Positions 21,246 to 32,070 of a DNA stretch of 64,000 bases are shown in pieces. A program made the position numbers and the translations under genes. Numbering within the stretch: the stretch's first letter is position 1; each line of letters opens with the position of its first letter. Below the pieces are notes generated by a model. It ran no database searches. It was not told the origin of the DNA and worked only from the letters and a program-made list of their open reading frames with translations. Origin of the DNA: Buchnera aphidicola (Anoecia oenotherae) (GTDB taxonomy: Bacteria; Pseudomonadota; Gammaproteobacteria; Enterobacterales; Enterobacteriaceae); contig NZ_CP033012.1 of NCBI RefSeq assembly GCF_005080765.1, positions 424,785 to 488,784 of the forward strand, read 5' to 3'.

Positions 21246-21276
21246 TTGAAAAAGTTTGATTGCCATACGCTATAAT
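21246..21276 (+). promoter_or_regulatory. Possible lon promoter
   Basis: TTGAAA (21246-21251) and a perfect TATAAT (21271-21276) lie about 80 bases before lon. The 19-base spacer is longer than the usual 17. E. coli lon has a heat-shock sigma32 promoter; the CCAT inside this spacer (21263-21266) is too close to TTGAAA for a good sigma32 match. Assignment is weak. Confidence 0.3.
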
Positions 21277-21356
21277 CATTAATTATTCATATAATTATTA
21301 ACTTAGTTAAAAATCAATTTTTTCAAATTAGTTTAAAAATATAAAGGTCTATATTA

Positions 21357-23714
21357 ATGAATATTGACATATTAGAAAAAATTATTAAAATTTCTATTTT
21401 ACCATTACGAGATGTTGTAGTGTATCCCTATATGGTTATTCCTTTATTTGTAGGAAGAAAAAAATCAATTCAATGCATAGAATATGCTATGGATCATGAT
21501 AAAAAAATACTGTTAATAACTCAAAAAAAATCAACTGTAGAAGAACCTAAAGAATCTGATTTATTTAAAGTTGGAACTGTAGCTAAAATTCTCCAAATGT
21601 TAAAATTACCAGATGGAACAGTAAAAGTACTAGTAGAAGGATTATTTCGTGCAAAAATAAAAAACTTTATAGAAGAAAAAAAAGAATATTTCCTTGCACA
21701 TATTTGTAAAAACAAATCTGAACCTGTAGAAGAAAAAAAAGTTACTGTTTTATTAAGAACAACTATTAACCAATTTAAGACTTACATAAAATTAAATAAA
21801 AAAATTCCTTTTGATATATTGACTACTCTGAAAGAAATAGATGATCCAGAAAAATTAGCAGATACCATCGCATCTCATATTCCGCTAAAATTATCATCAA
21901 AACAATTAATACTAGAATTAACAAATGTTGAGAAAAGATTAGAAAATATAATGAGTGCAATGGAATCAGAAATTGATTTACTAGAAATTGAAAAAAAAAT
22001 TAGAAATCGTGTTAAGAACCAAATGGAAAAAAGCCAAAGAGATTATTATTTAAATGAACAAATAAAAGCTATTCAAAAAGAGTTAGGAGAATCAGATATA
22101 AATTTAGACGAAAATGAAAGTTTAGAAAAAAAAATTAAAACAAGTAAGATGCCTAAAGATGCTAAAAAAAAAGCTATATCGGAACTTCAAAAATTAAAAA
22201 TGATGTCTTCTATGTCTGCAGAAGCTACTGTTATCAGAAACTATATTGACTGGATATTGCAAGTTCCATGGAATATAAAAAACAAAACTAAAAAAAATTT
22301 AAATACAGCAAAACATATACTAGATAACGATCATTATGGGTTAGATAATATAAAAGAAAGAATTCTAGAATTTCTTGCTGTACAAAATAGAACAAAAAAA
22401 TTGAAAGGTCCAATATTATGTTTAGTGGGACCTCCTGGAGTAGGAAAAACATCATTAGGAAAATCTATAGCAAAAGCTACTGGTCGAAAATATATTAGAA
22501 TGGCATTAGGTGGAATAAAAGATGAAGCTGAAATAAGAGGTCATCGCAGAACATATATTGGTTCTATGCCTGGAAAAATAATTCAAAAAATAGCCAAGGT
22601 TGGAGTTAAAAATCCTCTTTTTTTACTAGATGAAATTGATAAAATGGCTTTTGATATTAGAATAGATCCAGTAGCAGCATTATTAGAAGTTTTAGACATA
22701 GAACAAAACATAGCTTTTAATGATCATTACTTAGAAATAGATTATGACCTTTCTGATGTGATGTTTATAGCTACTGCTAATTCTACAAACATTCCTACAC
22801 CATTATTAGATAGAATGGAAATTTTACGAATTTCTGGATATACAGAAGATGAAAAAACAAATATAGCAAAAAATTATTTATACAATAAACAAATGAATAG
22901 AAATGCTTTAAAAAGTACAGAACTTGTTATACAAGATGATGCGTTAATTAATATAATTAGGTATTATACTCGCGAGTCTGGAGTTAGAAATTTAGAAAGA
23001 GAAATATCAAAGATATGCAGAAAAACAGTAAAGAAAATATTATTAAAAGAAACTTGTACAACTGTGTTAATTGACAAGAAAAATTTAAAAAAATATTTAG
23101 GAGTTAAAAAATTTCATTTTGGAAAAACAAGATCTTCTAATCATATAGGTCAAGTCACTGGTTTAGCATGGACTGAAGTAGGAGGAGAAATTCTTACTAT
23201 TGAAACAGCTTGTGTATCTGGAAAAGGAAAATTAACATATACAGGATCATTAGGAAAAGTAATGAAAGAATCAATTCAAACTGCTTTAACAGTAGTAAGA
23301 TCACAAGCTAAATATTTAGGAATAAAAAGGAATTTTTATGAAAAAAAAGATGTGCACGTACATGTACCTGAAGGAGCTATACCTAAAGATGGACCAAGCG
23401 CAGGAATAGCTATGTGTACCGCTATAGTATCTTGTTTAACTCATAACCCAGTTAAATCAAACATAGCTATGACAGGAGAGATTACATTAAGTGGGAGAGT
23501 ACTAAGCATAGGAGGGTTAAAAGAAAAACTGTTAGCCGCACGCAGAAGCGGTATTAAAACCGTAATTATACCTAAAGAAAATAAAATACATTTAGAAGAA
23601 ATTGAAAAAAACATTAAATCTAATCTAAAAATTACTACAGTAGAAACAATAAAAGAAGTATTAATTTTAGCATTAGAAAAAAAACCGTACTTAACTGACA
23701 ATTTTACAAAATAA
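21357..23714 (+). CDS. lon: Lon, ATP-dependent serine protease
   Basis: AAA+ protease for misfolded and regulatory proteins, with ATPase and peptidase in one chain. It has 785 residues (E. coli 784). The N-terminal LON domain starts ISILPLRDVVVYPYMVIPLFVGR. Walker A is GPPGVGKTS near residue 360, Walker B PLFLLDEIDKM. The catalytic dyad is intact: Ser in PKDGPSAG near residue 680 and Lys in LSIGGLKEKLLAARR about 43 residues later. AAAGGTC 7 bases before the ATG is a good ribosome-binding site. hupB, which follows lon in E. coli, is missing. Confidence 0.98.
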   Translation: MNIDILEKIIKISILPLRDVVVYPYMVIPLFVGRKKSIQCIEYAMDHDKKILLITQKKSTVEEPKESDLFKVGTVAKILQMLKLPDGTVKVLVEGLFRAKIKNFIEEKKEYFLAHICKNKSEPVEEKKVTVLLRTTINQFKTYIKLNKKIPFDILTTLKEIDDPEKLADTIASHIPLKLSSKQLILELTNVEKRLENIMSAMESEIDLLEIEKKIRNRVKNQMEKSQRDYYLNEQIKAIQKELGESDINLDENESLEKKIKTSKMPKDAKKKAISELQKLKMMSSMSAEATVIRNYIDWILQVPWNIKNKTKKNLNTAKHILDNDHYGLDNIKERILEFLAVQNRTKKLKGPILCLVGPPGVGKTSLGKSIAKATGRKYIRMALGGIKDEAEIRGHRRTYIGSMPGKIIQKIAKVGVKNPLFLLDEIDKMAFDIRIDPVAALLEVLDIEQNIAFNDHYLEIDYDLSDVMFIATANSTNIPTPLLDRMEILRISGYTEDEKTNIAKNYLYNKQMNRNALKSTELVIQDDALINIIRYYTRESGVRNLEREISKICRKTVKKILLKETCTTVLIDKKNLKKYLGVKKFHFGKTRSSNHIGQVTGLAWTEVGGEILTIETACVSGKGKLTYTGSLGKVMKESIQTALTVVRSQAKYLGIKRNFYEKKDVHVHVPEGAIPKDGPSAGIAMCTAIVSCLTHNPVKSNIAMTGEITLSGRVLSIGGLKEKLLAARRSGIKTVIIPKENKIHLEEIEKNIKSNLKITTVETIKEVLILALEKKPYLTDNFTK

Positions 23715-23730
23715 TTACTATTATTTTGCA

Positions 23731-23767
23731 ACTGGTGAAATTAAATATTTTACCAGTGTGTATTTTT
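23731..23767 (+). terminator. Rho-independent terminator of lon
   Basis: An 11-bp stem, ACTGGTGAAAT (23731-23741) with ATTTTACCAGT (23747-23757), has one G-U pair and a 5-base loop. It is followed by GTGTA and five T (23763-23767). It begins 17 bases after the lon stop codon. The G-C pairs stand out in otherwise AT-only sequence. Confidence 0.65.
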
Positions 23768-23878
23768 ATAAGAAAATATTATATAACTTAACTGTATATT
23801 TTTTAAAATAAAATTTTTTAATAATCCAAACATTAAATAATTTTTAACTATAAAATATCGATTTTATATTATATACTA

Positions 23879-23910
<32 letters not shown>

Positions 23911-23998
23911 TTGTAATTTACACACTTATATATTTGCATTTTTTAATTAATTTAAATCAAATTAAATTTCATTTTTTATAATCAAGGCTAATTTCAAA

Positions 23999-25858
23999 TT
24001 GAAAAAGATCATAGTTAATAGTTTATTAACTTTATTAGCTATTTCTTTAATGATAAGTACTACTTATACTTGCATTAAAAAAAACAGCGTAAAAAAAGAA
24101 CACGTATCTAATGTCGATAGTATACAAAAAAAAGAAAGTACACTTAAGTATATTTATCAATTAATTTCTTTAGAAAAAGATGCAAAATCTAATAATTTAC
24201 TAAATAATTTTTATTATAAAAAAATTAATTGTACTGATCACAATTATAAAAAATTATTATCTAATAAAATAAAAAGTGTACTATTAGACCAATACATGAA
24301 CAAAATTCATTTTTCACTAAGTCCTTCTTTTATAAAAAAAAAAATACAATCATTATCTTTTTTTAAAAAAAACAATAAATTTAACCAAGTTAAATTTAAT
24401 AAATTTTTAAGTATTTTAAATATTTCAAAGCAAGAATATGAAAATTTTGTTAATTTACAAGAATCAAAAAAAAAATTCTTGTCTGTACTAAAAAATACTG
24501 ATTTTGTGACAAATGCAGAATTAAAAATACTTTTAAGGTCTTTCTCCGAACATAGAATAATTAGTCAAGCTAAAATAAATATTTGCAAACAAATAAATCG
24601 AGAAAAAATAAAACCACAAAATATAAAGAAATATTTTAATAAACATAAGTCTTCATTTTTTTATTCTGAAAAACTAAAAATAAATTATATTAAACTTGAT
24701 ATGAACAAGTTAAAAATATTAATTAATGATAATGAATTAAAAAAATGGTATATACAACATCATAAAATTTATAATATTCCAGAAAAAAGAAAATTTACTA
24801 TTATAAAAACTAAATCTAAAAAAGAAGCTAAAACTATATTCGCATCTTTACTACTTGGAAAAAATTTTGAAAAAATAGCAAAAAAAAGAAAAAGAATAAC
24901 TAACTATATACCTTTAACAAAAAAAAATAGTACAAATTGGATAACTAAATCATCATTTCCAATTGAAATTCAACATGCATCATTAGTAAACAATGGAGAT
25001 ATTTCTAAAATAATTTGTTCTAAAAAAAATTTTTTTATTTTTAAATTAAGCGGAATAATTCCTTCGCAAAAAAAACTGAATTTAATTCCAAAAAAAATTT
25101 TTCTATCACAATTAACTAATAATAAAATTTATCAAAAACTTCCAAATATTAATCAAAAAATAAAAAACAAAAAAAATAACCTAAATTATATTGCAAAAAA
25201 ATTTAAGTTAAATATTCTACATGCCACTCTTTTTTCTAAAAAAAATACTCTAAAAAAATTAATTGATACTATTTTAGAAAAAAAAATGTTTAAAACAATG
25301 GGTATTCGCTCTATATCTTCTATATCTAATATAAATTTATATACCGTTGACTTTAAAAATGGAATATATTATCTCTTTAATATAGAAAAATATATCCCAA
25401 AAAAACAAAAAACTATTTCAGAATGTAAAAAAGAAATAGAAAATATATTGAAATATATAAAAATAAGAAAAAAAATAATAATGAATTTAAAAAAAACAAT
25501 AGATACAAAACCAAATAATGAATTACAAACATTATTAAATAAACAATTTTTTTTCTCTGATAAAATTACCCTTTCTCAACTAAACATTTCACCGGTCCAA
25601 AAATTTTCATTTAATTTACAATTTAAATTAAAAAATAAACCAGTTTATGGAATTTTTGTAGATCCAAAAGGAAATATATTTCTTATTGCATGTCACAATA
25701 CATTTTATTCTAATTCTTTAAACAAAAAAAACGTTTTATTACTACAAAATTATATCAAAAATTATTATTCTGGAGTTTTTCTTTATAACATTATTAATAG
25801 TCTAGAACAAAAATCTGATATTAAAAACAACACTCAACTGTTAAGAAATATAGTTTAA
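23999..25858 (+). CDS. ppiD: PpiD, periplasmic folding chaperone (SurA/parvulin family)
   Basis: Inner-membrane anchored periplasmic chaperone found near the Sec translocon. It has 619 residues (E. coli 623). A TTG start is proposed at 23999: it gives a short basic N-terminus followed by the single transmembrane anchor, AAGG lies 12-15 bases upstream, and the next Met would fall inside the anchor. Matches to E. coli include SNKIKSVLLDQYMNKIHFSLS, the parvulin region (KLKINYIKLDMNKL, KKEAKTIFASLLLGKNFEKIAK) and the C-terminal PVYGIFVDPKGNIFLIA. An in-frame A11 tract lies at 24334-24344. Divergence is high, but the order after lon supports the call. Confidence 0.92.
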   Translation: MKKIIVNSLLTLLAISLMISTTYTCIKKNSVKKEHVSNVDSIQKKESTLKYIYQLISLEKDAKSNNLLNNFYYKKINCTDHNYKKLLSNKIKSVLLDQYMNKIHFSLSPSFIKKKIQSLSFFKKNNKFNQVKFNKFLSILNISKQEYENFVNLQESKKKFLSVLKNTDFVTNAELKILLRSFSEHRIISQAKINICKQINREKIKPQNIKKYFNKHKSSFFYSEKLKINYIKLDMNKLKILINDNELKKWYIQHHKIYNIPEKRKFTIIKTKSKKEAKTIFASLLLGKNFEKIAKKRKRITNYIPLTKKNSTNWITKSSFPIEIQHASLVNNGDISKIICSKKNFFIFKLSGIIPSQKKLNLIPKKIFLSQLTNNKIYQKLPNINQKIKNKKNNLNYIAKKFKLNILHATLFSKKNTLKKLIDTILEKKMFKTMGIRSISSISNINLYTVDFKNGIYYLFNIEKYIPKKQKTISECKKEIENILKYIKIRKKIIMNLKKTIDTKPNNELQTLLNKQFFFSDKITLSQLNISPVQKFSFNLQFKLKNKPVYGIFVDPKGNIFLIACHNTFYSNSLNKKNVLLLQNYIKNYYSGVFLYNIINSLEQKSDIKNNTQLLRNIV

Positions 25859-26055
25859 AAAAATATTTTTATTTAAAATAATTTTTAAAAACATATTCAT
25901 TTTCTCTATAAAAATAAATTAGTATAAAATTTTGTATTTTTATTATTATTTTTTAGTATTAAAGTATTATACATAACTATATTTAAATATTAAAAATACA
26001 ATAATTTTACTCATAAATTATTTATATATATACTTTAACTAGTAGGAAATTTTCT

Positions 26056-27786
26056 GTGAAATTGTTTAATCAATTAAAATGGTTTTTTTTAAAAGAGTGG
26101 AAACGTTATTTAGGAGCTATAACACTATTACTTATAATTGCTATACTTCAACTACTTCCTCCTAAATTACTTGGAATTTTAGTCGACGCAATTATTCAAA
26201 ATAAAAAAAATAGTATTAATATATTCAACTGGGTTATATCCATGCTTGCTACTTCTATTATTATTTATATATTTCGATATATTTGGAGAATTTTATTGTT
26301 TGGTGCATCATATAAATTAGCTGTAGAATTAAGAAAAAAATTGTATGAATCACTTAGTAAACATAACATGTCTTTTTATTTAACAAAAAGAACTGGAGAT
26401 TTAATGGCTAGAGCTACCAATGACGTAGACCGCGTAGTTTTTGCAGCAGGAGAAGGCGTTTTAACATTGGTTGATTCTTTAGTTATAGGTTTTTCCGTTT
26501 TAGTTGTTATGAGTACTCAAATTAGTTTAAAACTTACTATAATTGCTTTACTACCTATGCCAATAATGGCATTTATAATACAAAAATTTGGAAAAAAATT
26601 ACATATTCGTTTTCTTGAATCACAAGCTGCTTTTTCTTCTTTAAATAATCAAGTACAAGAAAGTTTAACGAGCATTAGAATGATTAAAGCTTTTGGATTG
26701 GAAAAAAACCAATTAATAAAATTTAACAAAATTGCTGATTTTACTAGCTTTAAAAATATGGAAGTAGCTAAAGTTGATGCATGCTTTGAACCAATAATTC
26801 ATTTTTTTATTTCTATGTCTAATATTTTATCTATTACCGTAGGAGGTTGGTTAGTATGGACTAATGTTATTACTTTAGGACAATTAACTAGTTTTATTAT
26901 GTATTTAGGACTAATTATTTGGCCTATGTTAGCTTTAGCATGGATGTTTAATATAGTGGAAAGAGGAAGTGCTGCCTGGGAAAGAATTCAAGAAATTTTA
27001 ATTGTTCCAAAACTTATAAGTGATAAAAATTTAAACACTGCTTTTCCAAAAATAATCAATAATTTTATTATTAATATAAATTGTTTTAAATATCCAAAAA
27101 CTAAAAATTATTTTTTAAAAAATATAAAAATTATTTTATCATCAGGAAAAATATTAGGATTATGTGGACCAACAGGATCTGGAAAAACAACTGTGTTAAA
27201 TCTTATTCAACGTCATTTCCCAATAAATAAAGGAGAAATTATTTTTAATGGAGTAAACTTAAATCAATTATCTCTAAAAGAGTGGAGAAATCGTATTGCA
27301 GTAGTAAATCAAACCACATTTCTATTTTCTGATACAATATTTAATAACATAGCTTTAGGAAAACCTAACGCAACTTATTCTGAAATCAAGTTTGTTGCTA
27401 TATTAGCAAATATCCATACTGACATCATTCGATTTCCTAAAAAATATAACACTCAAGTAGGAGAAAAAGGAGTTATGCTATCAGGAGGACAAAAACAAAG
27501 AATTGCAATTGCTAGAGCTTTACTATTAAATACAGAATTACTAATTTTAGACGATGCTTTATCTGCTGTCGATGGATGCACTGAACATAAAATTTTAAGA
27601 AACATAAAAAAATGGAAAAAGAAAAATCAAAGTATAATTATTTCATCTCATAGACTATCTGTTATAAAAAACTCTGATAAAATTATAGTTATGAAAAATG
27701 GGAATATTATTCAACATGGTTCTCATATAAATTTAATGAAAGAAGTAAATTGGTACAGCAAAATGTATAATTACCAACATATTTAA
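26056..27786 (+). CDS. mdlA: MdlA, ABC exporter half-transporter
   Basis: Fused transmembrane and nucleotide-binding half of a probable heterodimeric multidrug-type exporter with MdlB. It has 576 residues. It starts with GTG after a TAGGAAAT ribosome-binding site. An N-terminal six-helix domain is followed by Walker [10 protein letters not shown], signature LSGGQKQR and Walker [13 protein letters not shown]. The residue after the Walker B Asp is Asp instead of the catalytic Glu; the E. coli orthologue has the same, so this is the degenerate site of the pair. The substrate is unknown. mdlB follows after 24 bases. Confidence 0.96.
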   Translation: MKLFNQLKWFFLKEWKRYLGAITLLLIIAILQLLPPKLLGILVDAIIQNKKNSINIFNWVISMLATSIIIYIFRYIWRILLFGASYKLAVELRKKLYESLSKHNMSFYLTKRTGDLMARATNDVDRVVFAAGEGVLTLVDSLVIGFSVLVVMSTQISLKLTIIALLPMPIMAFIIQKFGKKLHIRFLESQAAFSSLNNQVQESLTSIRMIKAFGLEKNQLIKFNKIADFTSFKNMEVAKVDACFEPIIHFFISMSNILSITVGGWLVWTNVITLGQLTSFIMYLGLIIWPMLALAWMFNIVERGSAAWERIQEILIVPKLISDKNLNTAFPKIINNFIININCFKYPKTKNYFLKNIKIILSSGKILGLCGPTGSGKTTVLNLIQRHFPINKGEIIFNGVNLNQLSLKEWRNRIAVVNQTTFLFSDTIFNNIALGKPNATYSEIKFVAILANIHTDIIRFPKKYNTQVGEKGVMLSGGQKQRIAIARALLLNTELLILDDALSAVDGCTEHKILRNIKKWKKKNQSIIISSHRLSVIKNSDKIIVMKNGNIIQHGSHINLMKEVNWYSKMYNYQHI

Positions 27787-27810
27787 TATAATTAAAAAGG
27801 AAATTATTGA

Positions 27811-29556
27811 ATGCTAAATTGTTTTATAAAACTGTGGCCAATTTTTCAACGATTACTTGCTTATAGCAAAAAATATAGTAAATCTCTCTATATTGCTTTT
27901 TTCTTACTAATAGCAGCTTCAATAGCTGAAGTGTCTAGTCCTATATTAATAAAATATTTCATACAAAATATCATAGAAAAAAAAGAAAGAAATGTTCATT
28001 TAATAACATTAATTATATTATGTTTTTTAATTTTGCAGATTATTGCTTCTACTCTAACCTATATAGAAGCTATTTTATTTAATAAAATATCTGTAAAAAT
28101 AGTGTATGCAATCAGATCAGAAGTAATGCGTTCAGCTTTAGCACAACCCGTTTATATTTTTGATGCTCAGCCTATAGGACAATTAATTTCTAAAGTAACT
28201 AATGATACTGAAGTTATAAGAGAATTATATGATACTGTAATATCTACTACATTACGTGGAACAGCATTCATTAGTACTATGTTAATCAGCATGTTCTTCT
28301 TAGAATGGCATATGGCTATTTTAGCTATAACTATGATTCCTATAGTTTTAATTATTATGTTAATACACCAAAAGTTTAGTACACCCTTATTAAGAAAAGT
28401 AAGGTTTTATATTGCTAATATAAATAATAAATTTAATGAAATAATAAACGGCATGAATGTTATTAAACAATTTAATCAAGAAGATAGATTTGGAAAATAT
28501 TTAAAAGAAACTAGTTATTCTCATTATTTAGCTAGAATTAAAATACTAAAATTAGACGGATTTTTATTACGACCTCTTTTGAGTTTTATTTCTTCAATTA
28601 TTCTTTGTAGTTTAATGCTATTAGTAAATTATTTTTCTAACAAATTATTTGAAGTTGGTGTTTTATACGCTTTTATAAATTATTTAGGACGTCTTAATGA
28701 ACCTCTTATAGCTATAATTACGCAACAAACTATTTTACAACAAGCTATTGTAGCAGGAGAAAGAATATTTGAATTAATAGACTCTCCAAAACAAAACTAT
28801 GGAGAGAACAAAATTACTATATCTACTGGAAAAATTGCTATTAATAATCTAAATTTTTCATATTCTAAAAATAGTGCGCTTTCATTAAATAATATTAATT
28901 TAATAATACCAAATAAAAAATTTATAGCTTTTGTTGGAAATACTGGAAGCGGAAAAAGTACATTAGTTAACTTAATAATGGGTTTTTATCCTATTAAAAA
29001 TCAACGAATCTTTATTGACAATAAAGACATAAACTCATTATCTTACTTTTCTCTAAGAACTGGAATTGCTATCGTACAACAAGATCCAATTATTTTAGCG
29101 GATACTATATTAAACAATATTGATTTAGGAAGAAATATTTCTATAAAAAAAATATTAAAAACTCTTAAATTAGTAAAACTTTATTCTTTCATTAAATCTA
29201 TGCCAAATGGAATTCATACTATGTTAGGAGAACAAGGAAATAACTTATCAGTTGGACAAAAACAATTATTAGCTATAGCTAGAGTATTAGTTATAAAACC
29301 AAAAATATTAATTTTAGATGAAGCAACAGCTAATATTGACTCTGAAACAGAAAAGACAATTCAAGAAACCTTAACAACTATTAGAAAAAATACTACATTA
29401 GTGATAATAGCACATAGACTATCTACTATTACTGATGCAGATAATATAATTGTTTTACAGAATGGGAAAATAATAGAAGAAGGAACACATAAAGAATTAA
29501 TAAATAAAAGAAAAGTATATTTTAAAATGTATAAAGGACAAACATACAATCAATAA
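27811..29556 (+). CDS. mdlB: MdlB, ABC exporter half-transporter
   Basis: Partner of MdlA, 581 residues with a fused membrane domain and ATPase domain. Walker A is GNTGSGKST, the signature is LSVGQKQL, Walker B is ILILDEATANID with the canonical catalytic Glu, and the switch His is in IIAHRLST. AAAAGGAAAT before the ATG is a good ribosome-binding site. The gene is co-oriented with mdlA 24 bases downstream, so the two are very likely one operon. The 4.5S RNA gene converges on its 3' end. Confidence 0.97.
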   Translation: MLNCFIKLWPIFQRLLAYSKKYSKSLYIAFFLLIAASIAEVSSPILIKYFIQNIIEKKERNVHLITLIILCFLILQIIASTLTYIEAILFNKISVKIVYAIRSEVMRSALAQPVYIFDAQPIGQLISKVTNDTEVIRELYDTVISTTLRGTAFISTMLISMFFLEWHMAILAITMIPIVLIIMLIHQKFSTPLLRKVRFYIANINNKFNEIINGMNVIKQFNQEDRFGKYLKETSYSHYLARIKILKLDGFLLRPLLSFISSIILCSLMLLVNYFSNKLFEVGVLYAFINYLGRLNEPLIAIITQQTILQQAIVAGERIFELIDSPKQNYGENKITISTGKIAINNLNFSYSKNSALSLNNINLIIPNKKFIAFVGNTGSGKSTLVNLIMGFYPIKNQRIFIDNKDINSLSYFSLRTGIAIVQQDPIILADTILNNIDLGRNISIKKILKTLKLVKLYSFIKSMPNGIHTMLGEQGNNLSVGQKQLLAIARVLVIKPKILILDEATANIDSETEKTIQETLTTIRKNTTLVIIAHRLSTITDADNIIVLQNGKIIEEGTHKELINKRKVYFKMYKGQTYNQ

Positions 29557-29587
29557 TATTTAATATTGCGTATTTATAAAAAAAAAG

Positions 29588-29698
29588 TAAATCCCTGTTA
29601 GTAATTTTCTAATACCTGATTCACTTGATGTAGCTGCTTTCTTCCGAACCTGACTTATTCATTCAAGATTACAACATTAGGTTACTAACAGAGATTTA
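29588..29698 (-). ncRNA. ffs: 4.5S RNA (signal recognition particle RNA)
   Basis: Small SRP RNA that binds Ffh and targets membrane proteins to SecY. On the minus strand the conserved apical hairpin is present as GTCAGGTTCGGAAGAAAGCAG, compared with GTCAGGTCCGGAAGGAAGCAG in E. coli. The 5' and 3' ends pair over about 17 bp (arms near 29682-29698 and 29588-29604, one G-U). The length of about 111 nt agrees with the 114 nt of E. coli. It is also near mdlB-dnaX on the E. coli map. Exact ends are inferred from the terminal stem. Confidence 0.93.
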
Positions 29699-29954
29699 TT
29701 TGTAGTTTTACATATTTACATAGAAATATAATTTCTACAAAAAAAAATTTATATTTCTATATAAATAAAAAACTATATTCTTAATCGATTTATAATAACA
29801 TAAAATATACATTTTTTCATCCTATAAACATCTATAAATAAAAATTTTTCTTTTTTTTACGATATTTATATATTTACATACATAAAATACAGATAACTAT
29901 ATATATTTTTTTATGATAAAATAAGAAATAATACACTGTTTTTTTTATATAATT

Positions 29955-31040
29955 ATGACTTATAAAATATTAGCTAGAAAATGGAGACCTCAAAAGTTTA
30001 GTCAAGTATGCGGTCATGAATATGTTATAAAAGCTATTACTAATAGTATTAAATTAAATAAAATACATCATGCTTGGATTTTTTCTGGTAATAGAGGAAC
30101 TGGGAAAACTACTATAGCTAGAATACTTGCTAAAAGTTTAAGCTGCGACTACTCTATTACAGAAAATCCGTGCAGAAAATGTTTTATTTGTAAAAATATA
30201 GAAAAACATTGCTTTTCAGATTTTATAGAAGTAGACGGAGCATCTAAAACAAAAGTAGAAGATATAAAAGAAATGCTTTCAACTGTTTTTTATAGTCCCT
30301 TACAGGGAAGGTTTAAAATATATTTAATAGATGAAATACACATGCTATCTAAACATAGTTTTAATGCTTTACTAAAAATTTTAGAAGAACCTCCAAAACA
30401 CGTTAAATTTATTTTTGCAACAACAGAAATAGAAAAAGTTCCAAATACAATATTATCCAGATGTTTAATTTTTAAATTAAACGACTTAAATTTTATTGAA
30501 ATATATAATTTTATTTCTAAAATTTTAAAAAAAGAAAATATAAAAATAGAACCTGAGGCTTTAAAAATAATTTCTAACTATTCTTTAGGTAGTATTCGAG
30601 ATGCTTTAAATTTTCTAGAACAATCTATATATATAGATAATAAAAAAATTTTAACGTCAACAATTATTAATTTATTAGGAACGTTTAATGAAGAAATTAT
30701 TTTTAAAATTACACAATCAATCATAAAAAAAAACATTACTAACACGTTTAAAAAATTAAAACAATGTGAATCTTCATATTTTAATTGGGATTATTTATTA
30801 GAAGAAATATTAAAAATATTTCATTTTATTTCTATGATAAAATTATATCCATCTATATTAAAAAACAATTATTATATGTCATCTTTTGAAAATGAATTAT
30901 TAAAAATAGCAAAGAAATTAAGTTTTAATCAATTAAAATTGTATTATAAAACAATTCTTCATGGACGTTCACTAATCCATTTAGCTCCAACTAAAAAAAT
31001 AGGTATAGAAATGCTATTATTAGAAATATTGCATTTATAA
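29955..31040 (+). CDS. dnaX: DnaX, DNA polymerase III clamp-loader subunit, gamma-length
   Basis: AAA+ motor subunit of the clamp loader that opens the beta clamp. It has 361 residues and ends after domain III; E. coli gamma is 431 and tau 643 residues. Walker A is GNRGTGKTT, the zinc module has its cysteines (LSCDY, then CRKCFICK), Walker B is IYLIDEIHMLS and the SRC motif is in TILSRCLIF. The C-terminus KKIGIEMLLLEILHL matches the end of E. coli domain III (RRMGVEMTLLRALAF), where a TAA stops it. An eroded tau-like tail follows (see 31113-31518). No strong ribosome-binding site precedes the ATG. Confidence 0.96.
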   Translation: MTYKILARKWRPQKFSQVCGHEYVIKAITNSIKLNKIHHAWIFSGNRGTGKTTIARILAKSLSCDYSITENPCRKCFICKNIEKHCFSDFIEVDGASKTKVEDIKEMLSTVFYSPLQGRFKIYLIDEIHMLSKHSFNALLKILEEPPKHVKFIFATTEIEKVPNTILSRCLIFKLNDLNFIEIYNFISKILKKENIKIEPEALKIISNYSLGSIRDALNFLEQSIYIDNKKILTSTIINLLGTFNEEIIFKITQSIIKKNITNTFKKLKQCESSYFNWDYLLEEILKIFHFISMIKLYPSILKNNYYMSSFENELLKIAKKLSFNQLKLYYKTILHGRSLIHLAPTKKIGIEMLLLEILHL

Positions 31041-31112
31041 AATAAAATTGATATAAAATATTGCTAAACATTTTATGATTATTGTCAACAACATTAAAAA
31101 TATAAAATAAAA

Positions 31113-31518
31113 ATGGAATCCAAAGATAAAAATAATAGTTTTTTAAAACGTCAAAAATTATTAATGAATATTATTGAATCTAGAAAAAAAATAATAGAAA
31201 AAAAAAAATTATTATTTTAAATAAAGAAAAATATTCTTTAAAAAAAAATAATGCTATTAATTTAAACGAAAAATTTTATAAATTAATAAAAAAAAAATCT
31301 ACATTTTTTTTAAAAAAAAAAGAAAAAAAATCTAACTTATCATCTTTTGATTTTACTAAAAAAAAAAGTTTGATAAAATCTATATGAAAGTGCAAAAAAA
31401 AAATTTTTTTATGAAAAAAAATTTTTTATACGATAAAAATTTTAAAAAAATTATACAAATATTTGAAATACATCTAAATGAAAATAAATTAAAAATAAAA
31501 AATTTAAAAAAAAAATAA
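31113..31518 (+). pseudogene. Probable remnant of the tau-specific C-terminal part of dnaX
   Basis: Between dnaX and ybaB lies a lysine-rich reading frame in three pieces. The first (ATG 31113 to TAA 31220) is in the dnaX frame and reads SFLKRQKLLMNIIESRKK, like the E. coli segment VLAARQQLQRVQGATKAKK at the gamma/tau frameshift site. After an A11 tract (31198-31208) the -1 frame stays open to 31387. Pieces in the other two frames then resemble the extreme tau C-terminus: LYESAKKKFFYEKKFF with AIYEEKLAQARESI, and IIQIFEIHLNENKLKI with LRRFFDAELDEESIRPI. The last piece starts with an ATG overlapping the previous stop (31384). The similarity is faint and composition is biased, so this is a hypothesis. 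Confidence 0.45.
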
Positions 31519-31561
31519 AAACACCATCTATTATTTTTTTCATAAAAGGTAATATTACTAT

Positions 31562-31891
31562 ATGTTCAATAAACACAATTTAGGAAATTTAGTAAAACAA
31601 GCTCAAGATATGCAAGAGAAAATGAATAAAATACAAGAAGAAATAGAAAAAATTGAAGTTACAGGAGAGTCCGGAGCTGGTTTAATTAAAATAACTATAA
31701 ATGGTTCTTATATTTGTAAAAAAGTAGAAATTGATTCTAGTTTGTTTGATGAAGAAAAAGAAATTCTAGAAGATCTATCAACAGCTGCTTTTAATGATGC
31801 TATTAGAAGAATATCGGAAATAAAAAAAAATAAAATGTCTTCTATTTCTAATAATATGAACATTCCTAATGCATTTAATTTGTCTAACTAA
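31562..31891 (+). CDS. ybaB: YbaB/EbfC family nucleoid-associated protein
   Basis: Small dimeric DNA-binding protein of the YbaB/EbfC family, 109 residues (E. coli 109). Typical features are [43 protein letters not shown] and [21 protein letters not shown] segment [17 protein letters not shown]. It lies downstream of dnaX, as in E. coli. recR, which follows ybaB in E. coli, is missing; 179 bases of AT-rich sequence separate it from htpG. Confidence 0.95.
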   Translation: MFNKHNLGNLVKQAQDMQEKMNKIQEEIEKIEVTGESGAGLIKITINGSYICKKVEIDSSLFDEEKEILEDLSTAAFNDAIRRISEIKKNKMSSISNNMNIPNAFNLSN

Positions 31892-32070
31892 ACTATACAA
31901 TAGTACTATAATAAACATACTAGATACATCATATTATATACTTATTATTATTTATATCACATTTTTGATATAATTAAAAAAATATATATTTATATAATAA
32001 ACATAGTCTAAATTTATCATTTAAGTCACAATATATATAAATTAATTTTTTATAAAACATAGAGATATCG

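Noticed and set aside
21246..21270. Sigma32 heat-shock promoter for lon
   Set aside because: TTGAAA and CCAT are present, but the spacing is too short and the C run is incomplete.
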